From: Pieris napi
Taxonomy: Eukaryota > Arthropoda > Insecta > Lepidoptera > Pieridae
Direction: 5' to 3'
Length of the DNA stretch: 64,000 nucleotides
Assembly: GCF_905475465.1 (NCBI RefSeq)
Contig: NC_062251.1
Location: 3,279,001 to 3,343,000 of the forward strand
The notes below the pieces were generated by a model that saw only the letters and a list, made by a program, of their open reading frames with translations, was not told the origin of the DNA and ran no database searches. The first letter of the stretch is position 1. Every line of letters starts with the position of its first letter. A program made the position numbers and the translations under genes. Shown piece by piece: positions 11,163-23,000 of this stretch.

Positions 11163-11443
11163 AATCAGTGGCGCTACAACCTCTTTAAGTCTTGGCCTGA
11201 GATTTCTGAATCTGTTTCATGATCATTTTTAAATCAAATAGGCAAGTAGGTGATCAGCCTCCAGTGCCTGACATACGTCGACTTTTTGGGTCTAAGGCAT
11301 GTCGGTTTCCTCACGATGTTCTTCACCGTTCGAGCAAATGTTAAATGCGCACATAGAAAGAAAATTGGTGCACAGCCGGGGATCGAACATTCGACCTCAG
11401 GGATGAGAGTCGCACGCTGAAGCCACTAGGCCAACACTGCTCT
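11163..11443 (-). mobile_element. S2 SINE, near full length
   Basis: Reverse copy of the 7335 SINE with B-box complement 'ggggatcgaac' and the 'aagccactaggccaacac' head. Confidence 0.8.
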
Positions 11444-11477
11444 AATAAATAATATAATACTTAAAGAAAAAAAAAAA

Positions 11478-11705
11478 GCTATTACCGGATTAAAGTTATG
11501 TATTATTATAAATTTACAATTATTTGACATAATTTTAAATTTATCCGACGTTTCGCGTGCTTTACAGCGTGCGTGGTCACGGTGACTGAAGACAAAATAT
11601 CTTGAATGTCAAAAAGTATCACAGCTGCAGAGAAAGTTTTTTTTAAAGTCAAATAATTGTAAATTTATAATAATACATAACTTTAATCCGGTAAAAGCTT
11701 TTTTT
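11478..11705 (-). repeat. Penelope-like tail with ~50-bp inverted arms
   Basis: 'ccggattaaagttatgtatt...' at 11486 is inverted at 11645-11697. It encloses the 'ccgacgtttcgcgtgc' motif shared with 7110-7262. Confidence 0.55.
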
Positions 11706-11857
11706 CTTCTTTAAATGTGTAAAGGTTATGTTAATCAAAGACAATAATATTATACTTCATTAAAAAAGTGCATTTTCATTTGTAACAGAAGGTAGTAGTA
11801 GAGTAATGCAAGCTCTTAGGGAGTACTTTGCAGAATCATGATACAAGTAAATATTAC

Positions 11858-12037
11858 CTTGTTCACGTCGAGCCTGCACCTGATAGTTCGGATGAGCGGT
11901 GGGTAGAATATGGTGATCATTAGCGCATTCCAGCCGATTCACCAACGCCTGCAGACTCTTGATGGTTATATAACGAGTCAGGGTAATCCGTTGCACGCTC
12001 AACATCTTGAGGGCCAGCTATTCTGGCAATCTGGAGT
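11858..12037 (-). pseudogene. Isolated exon-like segment, minus strand, unknown
   Basis: Flanked on the minus strand by TTTTACAG (acceptor) and GTAATA (donor). The frame from ATG at 12005-12003 reads MLSVQRITLTRYITIKSL, then LVNRLECANDHHIL and QVQARREQ. Composition is coding-like and unlike the surrounding AT-rich DNA. A stop lies upstream in that frame, so it would be a first coding exon or a captured gene fragment. The protein family was not recognised. Confidence 0.4.
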
Positions 12038-12200
12038 CTGTAAAATTTATGATATTTTTTTCTTTTTCAATTCATTTCGACAGATTACCTGACGTACAGC
12101 TGACAAGTCATAGACGATGTCAATAGTTTTTATATGTGTATTTTTTGTGTAAGTTTCTATGAACTTCAGTAGGAAAGTTCATGGATATAATATCATATTA

Positions 12201-12415
12201 CTAGCTGACCCGGCGAACGTTAGTTTTGCCATGTATATTATTTCTTGGAAACAATCTTTTAGTTCAATAAAAATAATTATCTACAATAATAAAAATTGGG
12301 ATTGATCGTAGAGGGGTGAAAATAAAGGGGTTGTTTGTACGCTGTATCATAATAAAATAAAAAGAAAAATTAATAAAAACTTGGGGTAGACACCCTTTAT
12401 CACTTAGGGGTTGTA
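12201..12415 (-). mobile_element. Helitron-type fragment
   Basis: Minus-strand 3' end CCGGGTCAGCTAG; the body resembles 4936-5215. It is followed by a GAAG-element terminus (about 12415-12480). Confidence 0.5.
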
Positions 12416-12484
12416 TACTTCTTTTGGCGCGTTAGGGAAAAATGATGAGAGTCAATTTTTACGATGCGCGCACAAACCGTCACA

Positions 12485-12932
12485 AAAAACCGACACCCAG
12501 AAGTTAGCTATAGTTAACATTTTAGTTTTTGGAAAGAACGGCAGGCTTGGAGGAGATAGGGATTTTGCTGCGTGACCGAACTGGAAAAAATGTGATAGTA
12601 AAACCGTAAGAAATAGTCCGTGGAATAAAACCGGTAAATGAGACGTGCGCAGGCGCGACAGTCGTATACACAAGCGAGTAGTGTATAATACCTTCCTCTT
12701 TCTCCCTCTTTCTTTTCGTATAACAATAATAAACTTTTTTTGGAATCATTTCTATTTCTATGTAATTTTATGTTGTCAAACAAAAATAAAGAGACATATT
12801 TTGTTATTTTAGTTGATAATTTGAATTACGTTTTTTTTTATTTTACGTAATTTATTATTTCCTAAAATACTGAATTTCTTAAATACTTTCCAGTACTTAA
12901 ATAAAAACTAATCAGCAAAATTTAAGAGAAAA
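12485..12932. other. Intergenic, no gene recognised
   Basis: Short open frames only; no family or splice structure was recognised. Confidence 0.4.
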
Positions 12933-13308
12933 AATATTGGTTGTTTGTAAAGTAGGTTTACGATCGAGATGTTTACGTGATAACGTCTTATTGGTGATAT
13001 AAGTTTTTGGGAAGTAAGGAATTAATGAAGATAACAATTTTTTCAAATTTTAAATTACATCTATCGTTTTATTCACACTTTTGATGATAAATTTCGGGTG
13101 TAAAATGACAAGTTTACTTATTCGACTATGATATACATTTTTCTTCATACATTCACGGAATGACTGGCAGCGCTCGAGATGAGACGGGAGATAGGTCCGT
13201 CTCTCTCTCGTTATACCTGCGGTCGCGCTCGTGAGGTTTTGGTGTGACACAAGTTTCTGAACATGTCACCCGACTAAAACGATTTTAAAGACGTTATCAC
13301 GTCAAAAT
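12933..13308 (-). mobile_element. GACGTGATAACGTC MITE, copy 1
   Basis: Forward end TTTTGACGTGATAACGTCTT; the other end carries ACGTGATAACGTC inside a 40-bp tail finishing CCAATATT. ~376 bp. Six near-identical copies: also 20271, 25245, 30355, 35721 and 47069. Confidence 0.85.
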
Positions 13309-13373
13309 CAAGAAAACTTACATAAAATTGAACACGATTTTTTTTTTGGAAATTGTGTCGATTCTACATTAGC

Positions 13374-13570
13374 CGAAGGAACTTCGTTCCTACCTGGTGT
13401 CCCTCGACACCACATCTTTTTATTTTTTATTCAGTTATTGTTGTTGTATTTGTACGATATTTAGACAATGTTTCTACAAGAATATTTGTATCATACTTTA
13501 GCTACCAAAAGCCTCTTTTAACTAACATGTCTACTGAACTCCAACTAATGGACGTGCATTAAATAAAAAA
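13374..13570 (+). repeat. End of the 5S-bearing repeat and a shared downstream block
   Basis: 'aaggaacttcgttcc' and 'ggtgtccctcgacacc' match the 3' end of the 19097-19403 element. The following 'gtacgatatttagacaatgt' block recurs at 51140. Confidence 0.5.
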
Positions 13571-13733
13571 TTTCAATATGTATAAGTTGCATGCTAAAAT
13601 AAAAAATGTCCATTTCTTTAATTACGTAGTAATAATGTTTTTGTGATATTTAAATAAATTTAACCAGATAATGCGTTATAATAAAACTTTCAATGTATTA
13701 AAAAACTTTTTTCTATTGTTGCACTTGCAGATT

Positions 13734-13923
13734 ATTTATTTATTTACACTTCGTTGCAAATAAAAGAAACACAATACATAAAAATTATAAGGGATGCAAC
13801 GGGCGGCCTTATCGCTAATAAGCGATCTCTTCCAGGCAACCAGGAGAAGTAGGGAAGGGGATGACGGGTCTGGGCGTTACTGCATACGATTTTTTGCATT
13901 TTCTGAGAAGATTTACTTTGGTA

Positions 13924-13962
<39 letters not shown>

Positions 13963-13975
13963 TTTTACCATAGGA
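13734..13975 (-). repeat. LINE/SINE 3' tail with (TA)n
   Basis: Complement of 'ctggaagagatcgctta...gcgataa' and 'gcaacgaagtgtaaataaat', also seen forward at 61260-61375. A TA microsatellite is at 13924-13947. Confidence 0.5.
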
Positions 13976-14519
13976 AAGTAGAGATTTCAACAAACTGAAA
14001 GTACACCAACTTTTTGTAAAAAGTTGATATTTTGACGGGTGAATTTTCGATAGAAAATTAGGGTGTTTTTTCGATATTCATTCAAAATAAGGAGAAAAAT
14101 AAATATTTTTGATCAAATAAATTACAGCGTATTTGGGACATAGAATGGTAAGTTTTCACCAAATTTCGTTAAAACAATAATTTTGTAAAAGATAAAAATT
14201 AAAAACCAAAAACTTGGTTTTTTAAATTTTTCACATAAATTTTGAGGTTATGTGAAAAATGTGTGAATACAAAAGTTTTAGATCTTTTTATTACCTACAA
14301 CTTTGCCATTTAACTTTATTCGATAGGACTTTTAGTTTTGCTGGAAATCCGAGATAAACCGTCTTTTACCCTTAAACCCCCCCAATCCCTTAATCCCCCC
14401 CCCCCCGACCTCAGATCGCCCAAAAATTATTTTTCCTTTAATTTTTATAATATTCTCTTCCTTTTCCAATAGATTTTATCCTACTTTTTTTTTCACTTTT
14501 TATTTTTTTTAAAAGCCAT
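13976..14519. other. Intergenic, AT-rich
   Basis: No gene or element was recognised; there is a C run at 14397-14406. Confidence 0.4.
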
Positions 14520-15154
14520 CTGCACTGGTAATCTAATTACGCTAATCTAGCTAAAAAAGCTAATCTTACAAGCTAATGAACAGCGAATAGTGATGCAATG
14601 AAAAAGAAAAGGAAACACAAGAATTACACAAGTCACGATTGATCAGGATAGGATAAGGTAGATTATTAGACTTATCGAAGATCTTCCTCTGCTTTCTTTC
14701 TTTATTAGGTCAGAATCTAACATCCTTCTTTCACAGTTTCTTGGTCATTTCATATCATGAGGAAAACATGATTATTATTTGGATAAAAAATGCCATATGG
14801 TTTTACCCAGACACAAACTATCGTGTTTATAATGCTAGGGTTGACACTATTCTTTTGAAGTGTTTGTCTAAGTAAATAAAACTGTATCGCAAAAGATGTT
14901 GATGATATCGTAACATCGATGTTAACTCACGGCCAATGCGAACTTGAAAACTTACGAAACAAATTATATTGTCTTCTATGACACGAAACCGGTTTATTAA
15001 AATTTTGAACGCGTATTCCTTCACTGCGCACCGGTCGTTCCCTTCGTTCGTTCTTCGTAGTCTCCTCGCTCTTATCTTGAGAGATTGTGTGAGCACTTCC
15101 TCGCTACTTTACCAACAAAGAAATAGATTAGAAGGTTCTTTATCAAATCTTTTT

Positions 15155-15600
15155 AATTTTTTTTATAGAACGGGGGGCAAACGGGCAGGAGGCTCACCTG
15201 ATGTAAAGTGATACCGCCGCCCATGGACACTCTCAATGCCAGAGGGCTCGCGAGTGCGTTGCCGGCCTTTTAAGAATTGGTACGCTCTTTTCTTGAAGGA
15301 CCCTAAGTCGAATTGGTTCGGAAATACTTCAGTGGGCAGCTGGTTCCACATAGTGGTGGTGTGCGGCAAAAACTGCCTTGAAAAACGCTCAGTTGTGGAA
15401 CGGCGGACGTCGAGGTGATACGGGTGGAATTTCGTATTCTGTCTCGACGTCCGATTATGAAATTCAGCTGAAGGTATTAATCCGAACAACTCCTCTGAAC
15501 ACTCTCCATGGTAAATGCGGTAGAAGATGCAGAGTGACCCCACATACGCAACGCCAAAGGATCAAGCCGCTCGGAGAGGGATTGGTCGTCGATTTACTAT
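15155..15600 (-). pseudogene. LINE-1f fragment: 3' end of the major non-LTR family
   Basis: Minus-strand frame 15543-15163 matches the last ~126 residues of the ORF at 43313-45754 (GSLCIFYRIYHGECSEELFG to the stop). The rest is missing. Confidence 0.8.
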
Positions 15601-15864
15601 TCTTTCAGTCAGATGATAAAAAAATTCGGAATACAATAATTTGTTAATTTCTTACGATTATAACATCGATGTTTTTCGAATATCCATCATCCCTAACGCG
15701 CGGTGCGCATAGCGATAGCCACTGTATACATAGTGATTAAAAAATCCACAATCGTCACGTACCGAACGCTACCTCTCCCCTCCCGCTATCCCCGCGGGTT
15801 ACCGAGAAATTTGTGTTTAAAATTGAAAATCGTCGCTGAGACACCCTTATCTTTTTCCGTCTTA

Positions 15865-16089
15865 TCTACTATATAAAAATAAGTCGGGTTTTCCTTCCTG
15901 ACGCTATAACTCCAGAACGCACGAACCGATTTCCACGGTTTTGCATTCGTTGGAAAGGTCTCGGGCTCCGTGAGGTTTATAGCAAAGAAAATTCAGAAAA
16001 AATTTCAACAGAAAAGCGGGATCACCAAAAGAAATGTTACATAAAACGAAGCCATCTGATGGCGAAACGGAGTTCGCCGAGTTTGCTAG
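15865..16089 (+). mobile_element. Helitron, 225 bp, complete ends
   Basis: Begins TCTACTATATAAAAATAAGT after A; ends with hairpin GGCGAAACGGAGTTCGCC, then GAGTTTGCTAG followed by T. Confidence 0.78.
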
Positions 16090-16460
16090 TTTTATTTAAA
16101 AATTCATGTTGGATTGATTGGTTTTGAGTAGTATGTCGCGTCAAAACCTCGTCTTGAGCGCTGTCAATTATCTTTGACAGCTCATAAACTACGAGATTTA
16201 AGTGTAATTATGACGGGCCTAGACCGCATGTGATTTAATTTAAATAATACTGTGTTTAAATTTGTAATTTAGTGTTCTGTACAAATATCATTAACGCAAT
16301 ATTTTGGACAGCCCTATATAATGTTAACAGCTGATAACCTATTATTCTTTATTTATTTATTAAGTCTTTTTTAATTCAGTTCTATACAAGACTCTGAGAA
16401 ATACATATCTTTTAAATTGTTTGCCATACCAAAAATGAGGTGAGTTTTTTATTAATATGC

Positions 16461-17224
16461 AATTTGATGCCTGTGTGGACAAATATTATCTCTCTCTCTC
16501 TCTCGTCTCTTTTATTGATTTTTATAAATGAGAAACAGAAATGATAAAATTTTATTTCAAAAAGCATGCATAGCTTTATATTAATTTAAAAAAAAAATTA
16601 ACATTTTTTACATTTTTATTTTTCAATTATTATAAAAAATCATAATTAACAAATTAATAAACTTTTATAAAAATTTACCGCAGGATCTTATAATGTACAT
16701 ATATCAAAAGGGCTCCACGAAGTTTAAAATTTATAGGCCAATTATTTATACCTTTCATCCCATTGTTTACGCCAAAGGAGATTGGGAAATTTTTTTTTAG
16801 TTAATTATTGAATAATTTTTTGAAAAATGGTGATTAAACTTTTTTTTCTTCAAGTCTCGATTCTTTTCAAGATTCTTGTCAAGAAGATACTAGATATTTT
16901 CAAATTTTTAAAATCACATTTTATGTAATAAAAAAAAAATATTGCTGAACTCTCTTTAGCGACGGCGCGCGCATGCCGTAACAGCCGCGCGGAGCCCTAT
17001 TTTCAACTTCTAATTAAAATTATAAATAATAGAGATAGAGTTCCAGGAGTCCACTTTTTTTATTGGAAATTTCCTCCTTTTTAATGAACTTTTTTTAAAA
17101 TTGCTTAAATGTTAATATTTTTTGAGTTCTTAACAGAAAACGAAATATCATTTTTTTTCATCTTATTTTGTTACTCACAATTGCAATTTTTAACCTGCAC
17201 CAAAATCCTTCATAAACATTTTTC
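16461..17224. other. Intergenic, AT-rich
   Basis: A CT microsatellite (16490-16505) and a short GC-rich spot (16961-17000); nothing else recognised. Confidence 0.4.
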
Positions 17225-17226
17225 TA

Positions 17227-17620
17227 TAGTCGTATTTTTAATTAGACGAAGCCAACTGACAGTAGCTAATGTCACTTTGTAAAATTATGTTGCCATATTT
17301 AAAGTAATAGTGATGCGTTCAGTTCTTGTTCAATCAGATGAATGAACAATGAGTGTGAATAGTCAATCATTTCAAACAATAAAAGAATATTATTTCTATT
17401 TCAAAATTGTATAAAAGTGCTCTGATATAAGTTAGGTACTAGTACTATGTAACTACAATCAGTTTTTTGACGTCTTATTGCAAAGCGCGGCGCGGCGACT
17501 AGTGCCATCACCGATCATTAATTCAGGGGGTTTTACTTTGTCACAACACTATTTTTATTTCATTAAAAACTGACAACACCGTAAACGTCAGTTGATATCG
17601 TCTAATTAAAAATTCGACTA
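17227..17620 (+). mobile_element. 394-bp TA-flanked MITE, copy 1
   Basis: Begins TAGTCGTATTTTTAATTAGA and ends inversely TCTAATTAAAAATTCGACTA with TA on each side. An inverted copy of identical length is at 18315-18708. The TA target suggests Tc1/mariner-type mobilisation. Confidence 0.8.
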
Positions 17621-17994
17621 TACAGGTGATTTCGAATCGATAGAGCCATCGCTCATATTTTTAGGACCTTTATCTCTATTTTTCACGTTTTTGAACTTGT
17701 TGACTAGACTATATAACAACAGTAAGTCCATGTCCATGTGTGTTTAAGAATAAGTTAAAACTCTTATTATCTTAACCTTTGTGTCGTCCTTGTTTTTTTT
17801 TTATCATAAGATAATACAAAATAAGACAAGGAATAATCCTTGTCTTATTTTGTATTGTATTTTTTATTCGTGAAACTTTTTTCGAGGATATGTCCAACAT
17901 GTCTATTTATTTTATGTTCACATTTATTTTTATTTTTTCTATGTATCTGTTTAGTTTCCAATAAATAAATTAATGTCTTTTAAGTTTTACACTA

Positions 17995-18290
17995 GTACTC
18001 GACCTCCGACGGAGTGAAGACCTCTAGATTCTTCCATTTGTCCCTAGTTGTTGCGAAAATTTTCCAGTTTTATCTATCCCTTTTATTTCATCTTCCTAAG
18101 TTTTTGGTGGGCATCCTCTCTTTCTTTTACCCACTGGGCTCTTCCAAGTAAGGGTCTTTTTGACCCATCTGCCATCACAAATGCGGCCAATGTGACCGGC
18201 CCATTTCCATTTAAGCCTTTTTGTTTATGTTACAACATCTTTCATTTTTGTACGGCTTCGTATCACCTCGTCTTTTTGTTTTTTTTTTAA
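17995..18290 (-). pseudogene. RTE-like LINE, 3' end of ORF
   Basis: The minus strand carries a broken frame with the KLKWKW-GHI, RWTK and KRKRG-RWEDD pattern typical of the end of RTE-type reverse transcriptase ORFs, ending near 'tcactccgtcggaggtcga'. Confidence 0.55.
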
Positions 18291-18930
18291 AGACAATTCA
18301 CACCAATTTACCTATAGTCGAATTTTTAATCAGACGAAGTCAACTGACGTTTACGGTGTTGTCAGTTTTTAATGAAATAAAAATAGTGTTGTGACAAAGT
18401 AAAAACCCGTGAATTAATGATCGGTGATGGCACTAGTCGCCGCGCCGCGCTTTGTAATAAGACGTCAAAAAACTGATTGTAGTTACATAGTACTAGTACC
18501 TAACTTATATCAGAGCACTTTTATACAATTTTGAAATAGAAATAATATTCTTTTATTGTTTGAAATGATTGACTATTCACACTCATTGTTCATTCATCTG
18601 ATTGAACAAGAACTGAACGCATCACTATTACTTTAAATATGGCAACATTATTTTACAAAGTGACATTAGCTACTGTCAGTTGGCTTCGTCTAATTACAAA
18701 TACGACTATAGTCCCATGCTAAGCTGGTGAAGCTTATGTTATGGGTACTAGGCAACGGATATACATACATATTATAGATAGATAGACATATAAATACATA
18801 TTTAAACACCCAAGACCTAAGCACAACACCAAATGCTCATCACATCGGTGTTCGTCTCAGCCGGGGATCGAACCCGGGACCCATGGATTCGCAGTCAGGG
18901 GTACTAACCACTAGACCAATGAGTTGTCAA
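18281..18930 (-). mobile_element. S1 SINE split by the 394-bp MITE
   Basis: SINE tail 18281-18314 and body/head 18709-18930 join across 18315-18708; the TA at the junction is duplicated. Confidence 0.82.
18315..18708 (-). mobile_element. 394-bp TA-flanked MITE, copy 2 (inside S1 SINE)
   Basis: Reverse complement of 17227-17620 with minor differences; flanked by TA (18313-18314 and 18709-18710). Confidence 0.82.
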
Positions 18931-19096
18931 AGTTTCAATTGAAGAATCGAGCACTCCATAGATAGCCTTTTGGCATACTCCAACCTTTTTTACTAACGCC
19001 TTATTAAAAATCCAGGTTTGGCATTCATGATAGACATGAAAGTATGCACAAGCATACTTTCATGTCTATCATATGATGTCCACGACTGTTCTTTTT

Positions 19097-19403
19097 GGAA
19101 CGAAGTTCCTTATCGCGCGTTGTGAAAGGGGGCCAGACGGAAAAAATTCTTACGAAAAGTTGTCACGACACTTTTTTGCTATTTGCTATTGTAATACACC
19201 GGTTCTCGTCCGATCACCGAAGTTAAGCAACGTCGGGCGACGTCAGTACTTGGATGGGTGACCGCCTGGGAACACCTCGTGATGTTGGCTTTTTTTTTCG
19301 TCGTAAGATTGGTGTCGAGAAAATCTATCATACTGTTATGATACCAATTAACATATAAATTAATCGAAAGGAATTTCGTTCCATCCGGGTGTCCCTTGAC
19401 ACC
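19097..19403 (+). repeat. 5S-rRNA-bearing repeat, copy 1
   Basis: GGAACGAAGTTCCTT at the start and AAGGAATTTCGTTCC near the end are inverse; then a GGTGTC...GACACC hairpin. Bases ~19191-19291 match the 3' ~95 nt of 5S rRNA (internal promoter region and 3' end) followed by a T run. The first ~25 nt of 5S are replaced by unrelated sequence, so a normal ribosomal RNA is not expected. Confidence 0.75.
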
Positions 19404-19766
19404 TCTAAAGTTTTTATAGTTAAGTTATGGTTGGATTGTTTTAAAGCCCAATATTTGTTCTATGCCAGGTTTACTCGTCTGTTTGTTTCATCCACATGTC
19501 GGGTTTCAATAGCGCGTAAAGGTTACACGCACACACTTTTTTTGTTCTTGTATTACAGCATAGAAAAATACATAACTTTTACCCCTCTACGATCAACCCT
19601 TATTTTTTAATTTAGTAGATAGTTTAATTGAAATATAATTTATTAATTACTAACCTTAAAATACAGTATTTACAATTTTCTTAACCTACAAAGTAATAAT
19701 AAAAATAAATAAAATGAAAATCAAAACAAATTTAAATAGTTTGGTCCCTGTGGCAGTGTACCAAAC

Positions 19767-19778
<12 letters not shown>

Positions 19779-19797
<19 letters not shown>
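19779..19797. repeat. (GT)n microsatellite
   Basis: About nine GT units upstream of gene B. Confidence 0.85.
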
Positions 19798-19829
19798 AGT
19801 AAATAGTTATTTTTATTGAACTAAAATTT

Positions 19830-19943
19830 TCTAAACAAAGTAAATTTTATTTTAAGTAGAAATAACAAAAATAATCCAAATTTTGCGCTGGCGTTCGTGG
19901 GAACTAATGCTCCAACGCTAATTTAAATAGATCTCTATCTGTT
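19830..19943 (+). promoter_or_regulatory. 5' flank of gene B shared with gene C
   Basis: The stretch from 'ctaaacaaagtaaatttta' to the ATG is conserved at 60400-60513 upstream of gene C. It probably contains the 5' UTR and proximal promoter; no TATA box or start site could be fixed. Confidence 0.35.
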
Positions 19944-20002
19944 ATGAACAATGATTTGAGGACATGCCAGGCTGATCTTTTTTCCGATAGGATCCATCAA
20001 GC
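19944..20002 (+). CDS. Gene B exon 1 (start codon)
   Basis: ATG at 19944; donor GTAAGA from 20003. It encodes 19 residues and two bases of an Ala codon finished by exon 2. The same ATG, frame and donor recur in gene C at 60514-60572. An in-frame TAA lies upstream, so this is the first available start. It gives an unusually long polar stretch before the signal core. The 5' UTR limit was not determined. Confidence 0.68.
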
Positions 20003-23000
20003 GTAAGATCTTCAGCCCTTATTCTGGCAACGATTTTTTTTTAAATTATTGATTTAACAGCAGTGTTGGCTTCAGCGTGCAATTTTCAACCCTGAGGTCG
20101 TAGGTTCGATCCCCAGGTGTGCACCAATGGACTGTCTATTAACGCATTTAACATTCGCTCGAATGGTGAAGGAAACCATCGCGAGGAAACCGGCTTTCCT
20201 TAGACCTATAAAGTCGACGGCGTGTGTCAGGCGTAGAAGGTGATCACCTACTTGCCTATTAGATTTTTTTTTTGACGTGATAACGTCTTTAAAATCGTTT
20301 TAGTCGGGTGACATGTTCAGAAACTTGTGTCACACCAAAACCTCACGAGCGCGATCGCAGGCATAACGAGAGAGAGACGGACCGATCTCCCGTCTCATCT
20401 CGAGCGCTGCCAGTCATTCCGTGAATGTATGAAGAAAAATGTATATCATAGTCGAATAAATAAACTTGTCATTTTACACCCGAAATTTATCATCAAAAGT
20501 GTGAATAAAACGATAGATGTAATTTAAAATTTGAAAAAATTGTTATCTTCATTAATTCCTTACTTCCCAAAAACTTATATCACCAATAAGACGTTATCGC
20601 GTAAACATCTCGATCGTAAACCTACTTTACAAACAACCAATATTTTTTTTTAATTTAAATTTGATATTGTTGTTGACAATTTTTTTTTTTTTTTTTTTTT
20701 TATGTAATAGGAGGCAAACGGGCAGGAGGCTCACCTGATGTTAAGTGATACCGCCGCTCATGGACACTCGCAATGCCAGAAGGCTCGCAAGTGCGTTGCC
20801 GGCCTTTCAAGAATTGGTACGCTCTTTTCTTGAAGGACCCTAAGTCGAATTGGTTCGGAAATACTTCTGTGGGCAGCTGGTTCCACATAGTGGTGGTGCG
20901 CGGCAAAAACTGCCTTAGAAAACGCTCTGTTGTGGAACGACGGACGTCGAGGTGATACGGATGGTATTTTGTATTTTGCCTTGACGTCCGATGATGAAAC
21001 TCAGCTGCAGGTATTAGACCGAACAACTCCTCTGAACACTCTCCATGGTAAATGCGGTAGAAGATGCAGAGAGATCCCACATCTCTACGCAACGCCAAGG
21101 GATCAAGCCGCACGGAAAGTGACTGGTCGTCGACGATTCGAACCGCTCTTCGTTGAATACGGTCAAGTGGAAGGAGTTGGTACTGGGGAGCTCCCGCCCA
21201 GAGGTGAGAGCAGTACTCCATGTGGGGCCGAATTTGCGCTTTATATAGTTGCAAGCGGTGGCCCGGAGTGAAGTACCGTCTCGCCTTGCTGAGCACACCA
21301 AGCTTTTTGGAGGCTAATTTAGCCTTTCCTTCCAAATGACCGCGAAACTGAACGTTATTCGATATGTCAACGCCCAGTATTCCGATGCTAGCTGAGGCTT
21401 TAAGGAGAGTGTCTTCGAAGAGGGGAGTAGCGACAAAGGGAGTTTTTTTAGCGGAAAACACGCATACTTGTGTCTTCTTGGGGTTAAATTGGACTAGATT
21501 TAGTCTACCCCAGTCCGAGACTCCACGTAGAAGAGTTTCGACTTCAGACACAAGTTTGTTCCGGTACTCATCGACAACAGCCCGAGAAATACCTGCCCGG
21601 CCAGTGTAAAAAGTATCCCCAGTGCTGTCGTCCGCATAGCAATGAATGTTGCTAAGCTGCAACATATCATTGATATGCAGAATAAACAGGGTCGGGGATA
21701 GGACACAGCCTTGTGGGACACCAGCATTCACAGGTTTCAGGTCGGAGCATGCTCCGTCGATGACGACTTTGATGCTCCGATCAACGAGAAAGCTGGAAAT
21801 CCAGTTGCATAATTTCTCAGGGAGCCCATAGGCTGGAAGCTTCGAGAGCAGTGCTCTGTGCCACACCCGATCGAAGGCTTTCGCTATGTCCAAACTTACC
21901 GCCAGCGCCTCCCCCTTGGACTCAATTGCCTCCGCCCACCTATGTGTAAGGTATACAAGGAGGTCACCAGCTGAGCGACCACGACGAAAGCCGTACTGAG
22001 AATCGCTAATCAGCTGGTGGCCCTCTAGATACCTCAGGAGCTGGCTGTTAATAATGGTTTCCATTATTTTGGAGAACAAGGAGGTTATAGCTATTGGGCG
22101 ATAGTTGGACGGATCAGAGCGATCGCCTTTTTTAGGGACGGATGTATCGAAGCGATCTTCCAGCACTTCGGAACAGTGCCGAGCGTGTAAAGGTACCGGA
22201 AAAGGCGCGTTAGGACTGGAGCCAACTCAGGAGCACAAGTACGCAGCACAATTGGAGGGATGCCATCGGGCCCGCTCGACTTATGGATGTCCAAGGAAGA
22301 CAAAGCTTTACGGATAGCACTTTGCCGGAATATAGCTTCGGGCATCGTAGTATCACACCGCAATAGTGTCGGTGGTTCCTTCCCTTGATCATCCAAAGTT
22401 GAGTTCGACGCAAAGAGACAGCCTGGAAGGAGAAGATCGGCCTTCTCCTTCGCGGTATGGGCCAGTGAGTCATCCTCCCTATGCAATGGTGGAATTGAGG
22501 GCTGACAGAAATTCCCTTGGACAGCTTTGGCAAGAGACCAGAAGGCTCGAGTTCCCGAAGGGAGTTGGGCTAAATTGTATGCTTTTTTACGTTCGCCGAT
22601 AGTCACATCACAGGATGTCACCGCTTCTGCCCAGGCTTTGAAGCATTCACGCTTACGGCGCAAAGACGCTTTGCAAGAACGCCTAAACCAAGGCTGGGAC
22701 TTGCCACCGACCAGCACCGCAGAGAATGGAATAAAAAGATCCATACCCTGCAGGACCACCTCGGCGACAGAGTCAGCGACGGCATCTGGAGTACTCGACG
22801 AAAAGCAAGTGGGCCCCCAAGGGTAGGACGCAAAAAAAGACCGCATCCCATCCCAATCTGCTGACTTATAGTGCCACACGCGGCGACAGCCCGCGAAGCT
22901 AGGTCGTAGAGGACGCGTGAACGGCACAATGCTCCGGACCACACAATGATCTGATGAACCCAATGGCGGTTCAACAGAAACATGGTAGTTCTCCGGATGT

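Larger units (their letters stand above)
14690..16460. repeat. Dispersed repeat split by a LINE and a Helitron; uninterrupted copy at 51960-52600
   Basis: 14690-15045 matches 51960-52310 and 16185-16460 matches 52310-52560. Between the halves sit the LINE fragment (15155-15600) and the Helitron (15865-16089). Confidence 0.65.

Noticed and set aside
19191..19291. Functional 5S rRNA gene
   Set aside because: The 5' quarter of 5S is replaced and the sequence sits in a dispersed repeat; also at 39818-39911 and 62801-62901.
20327..20527. 66-codon frame repeated six times as a possible host gene family
   Set aside because: It lies within a MITE and its conservation is explained by the youth of the copies.
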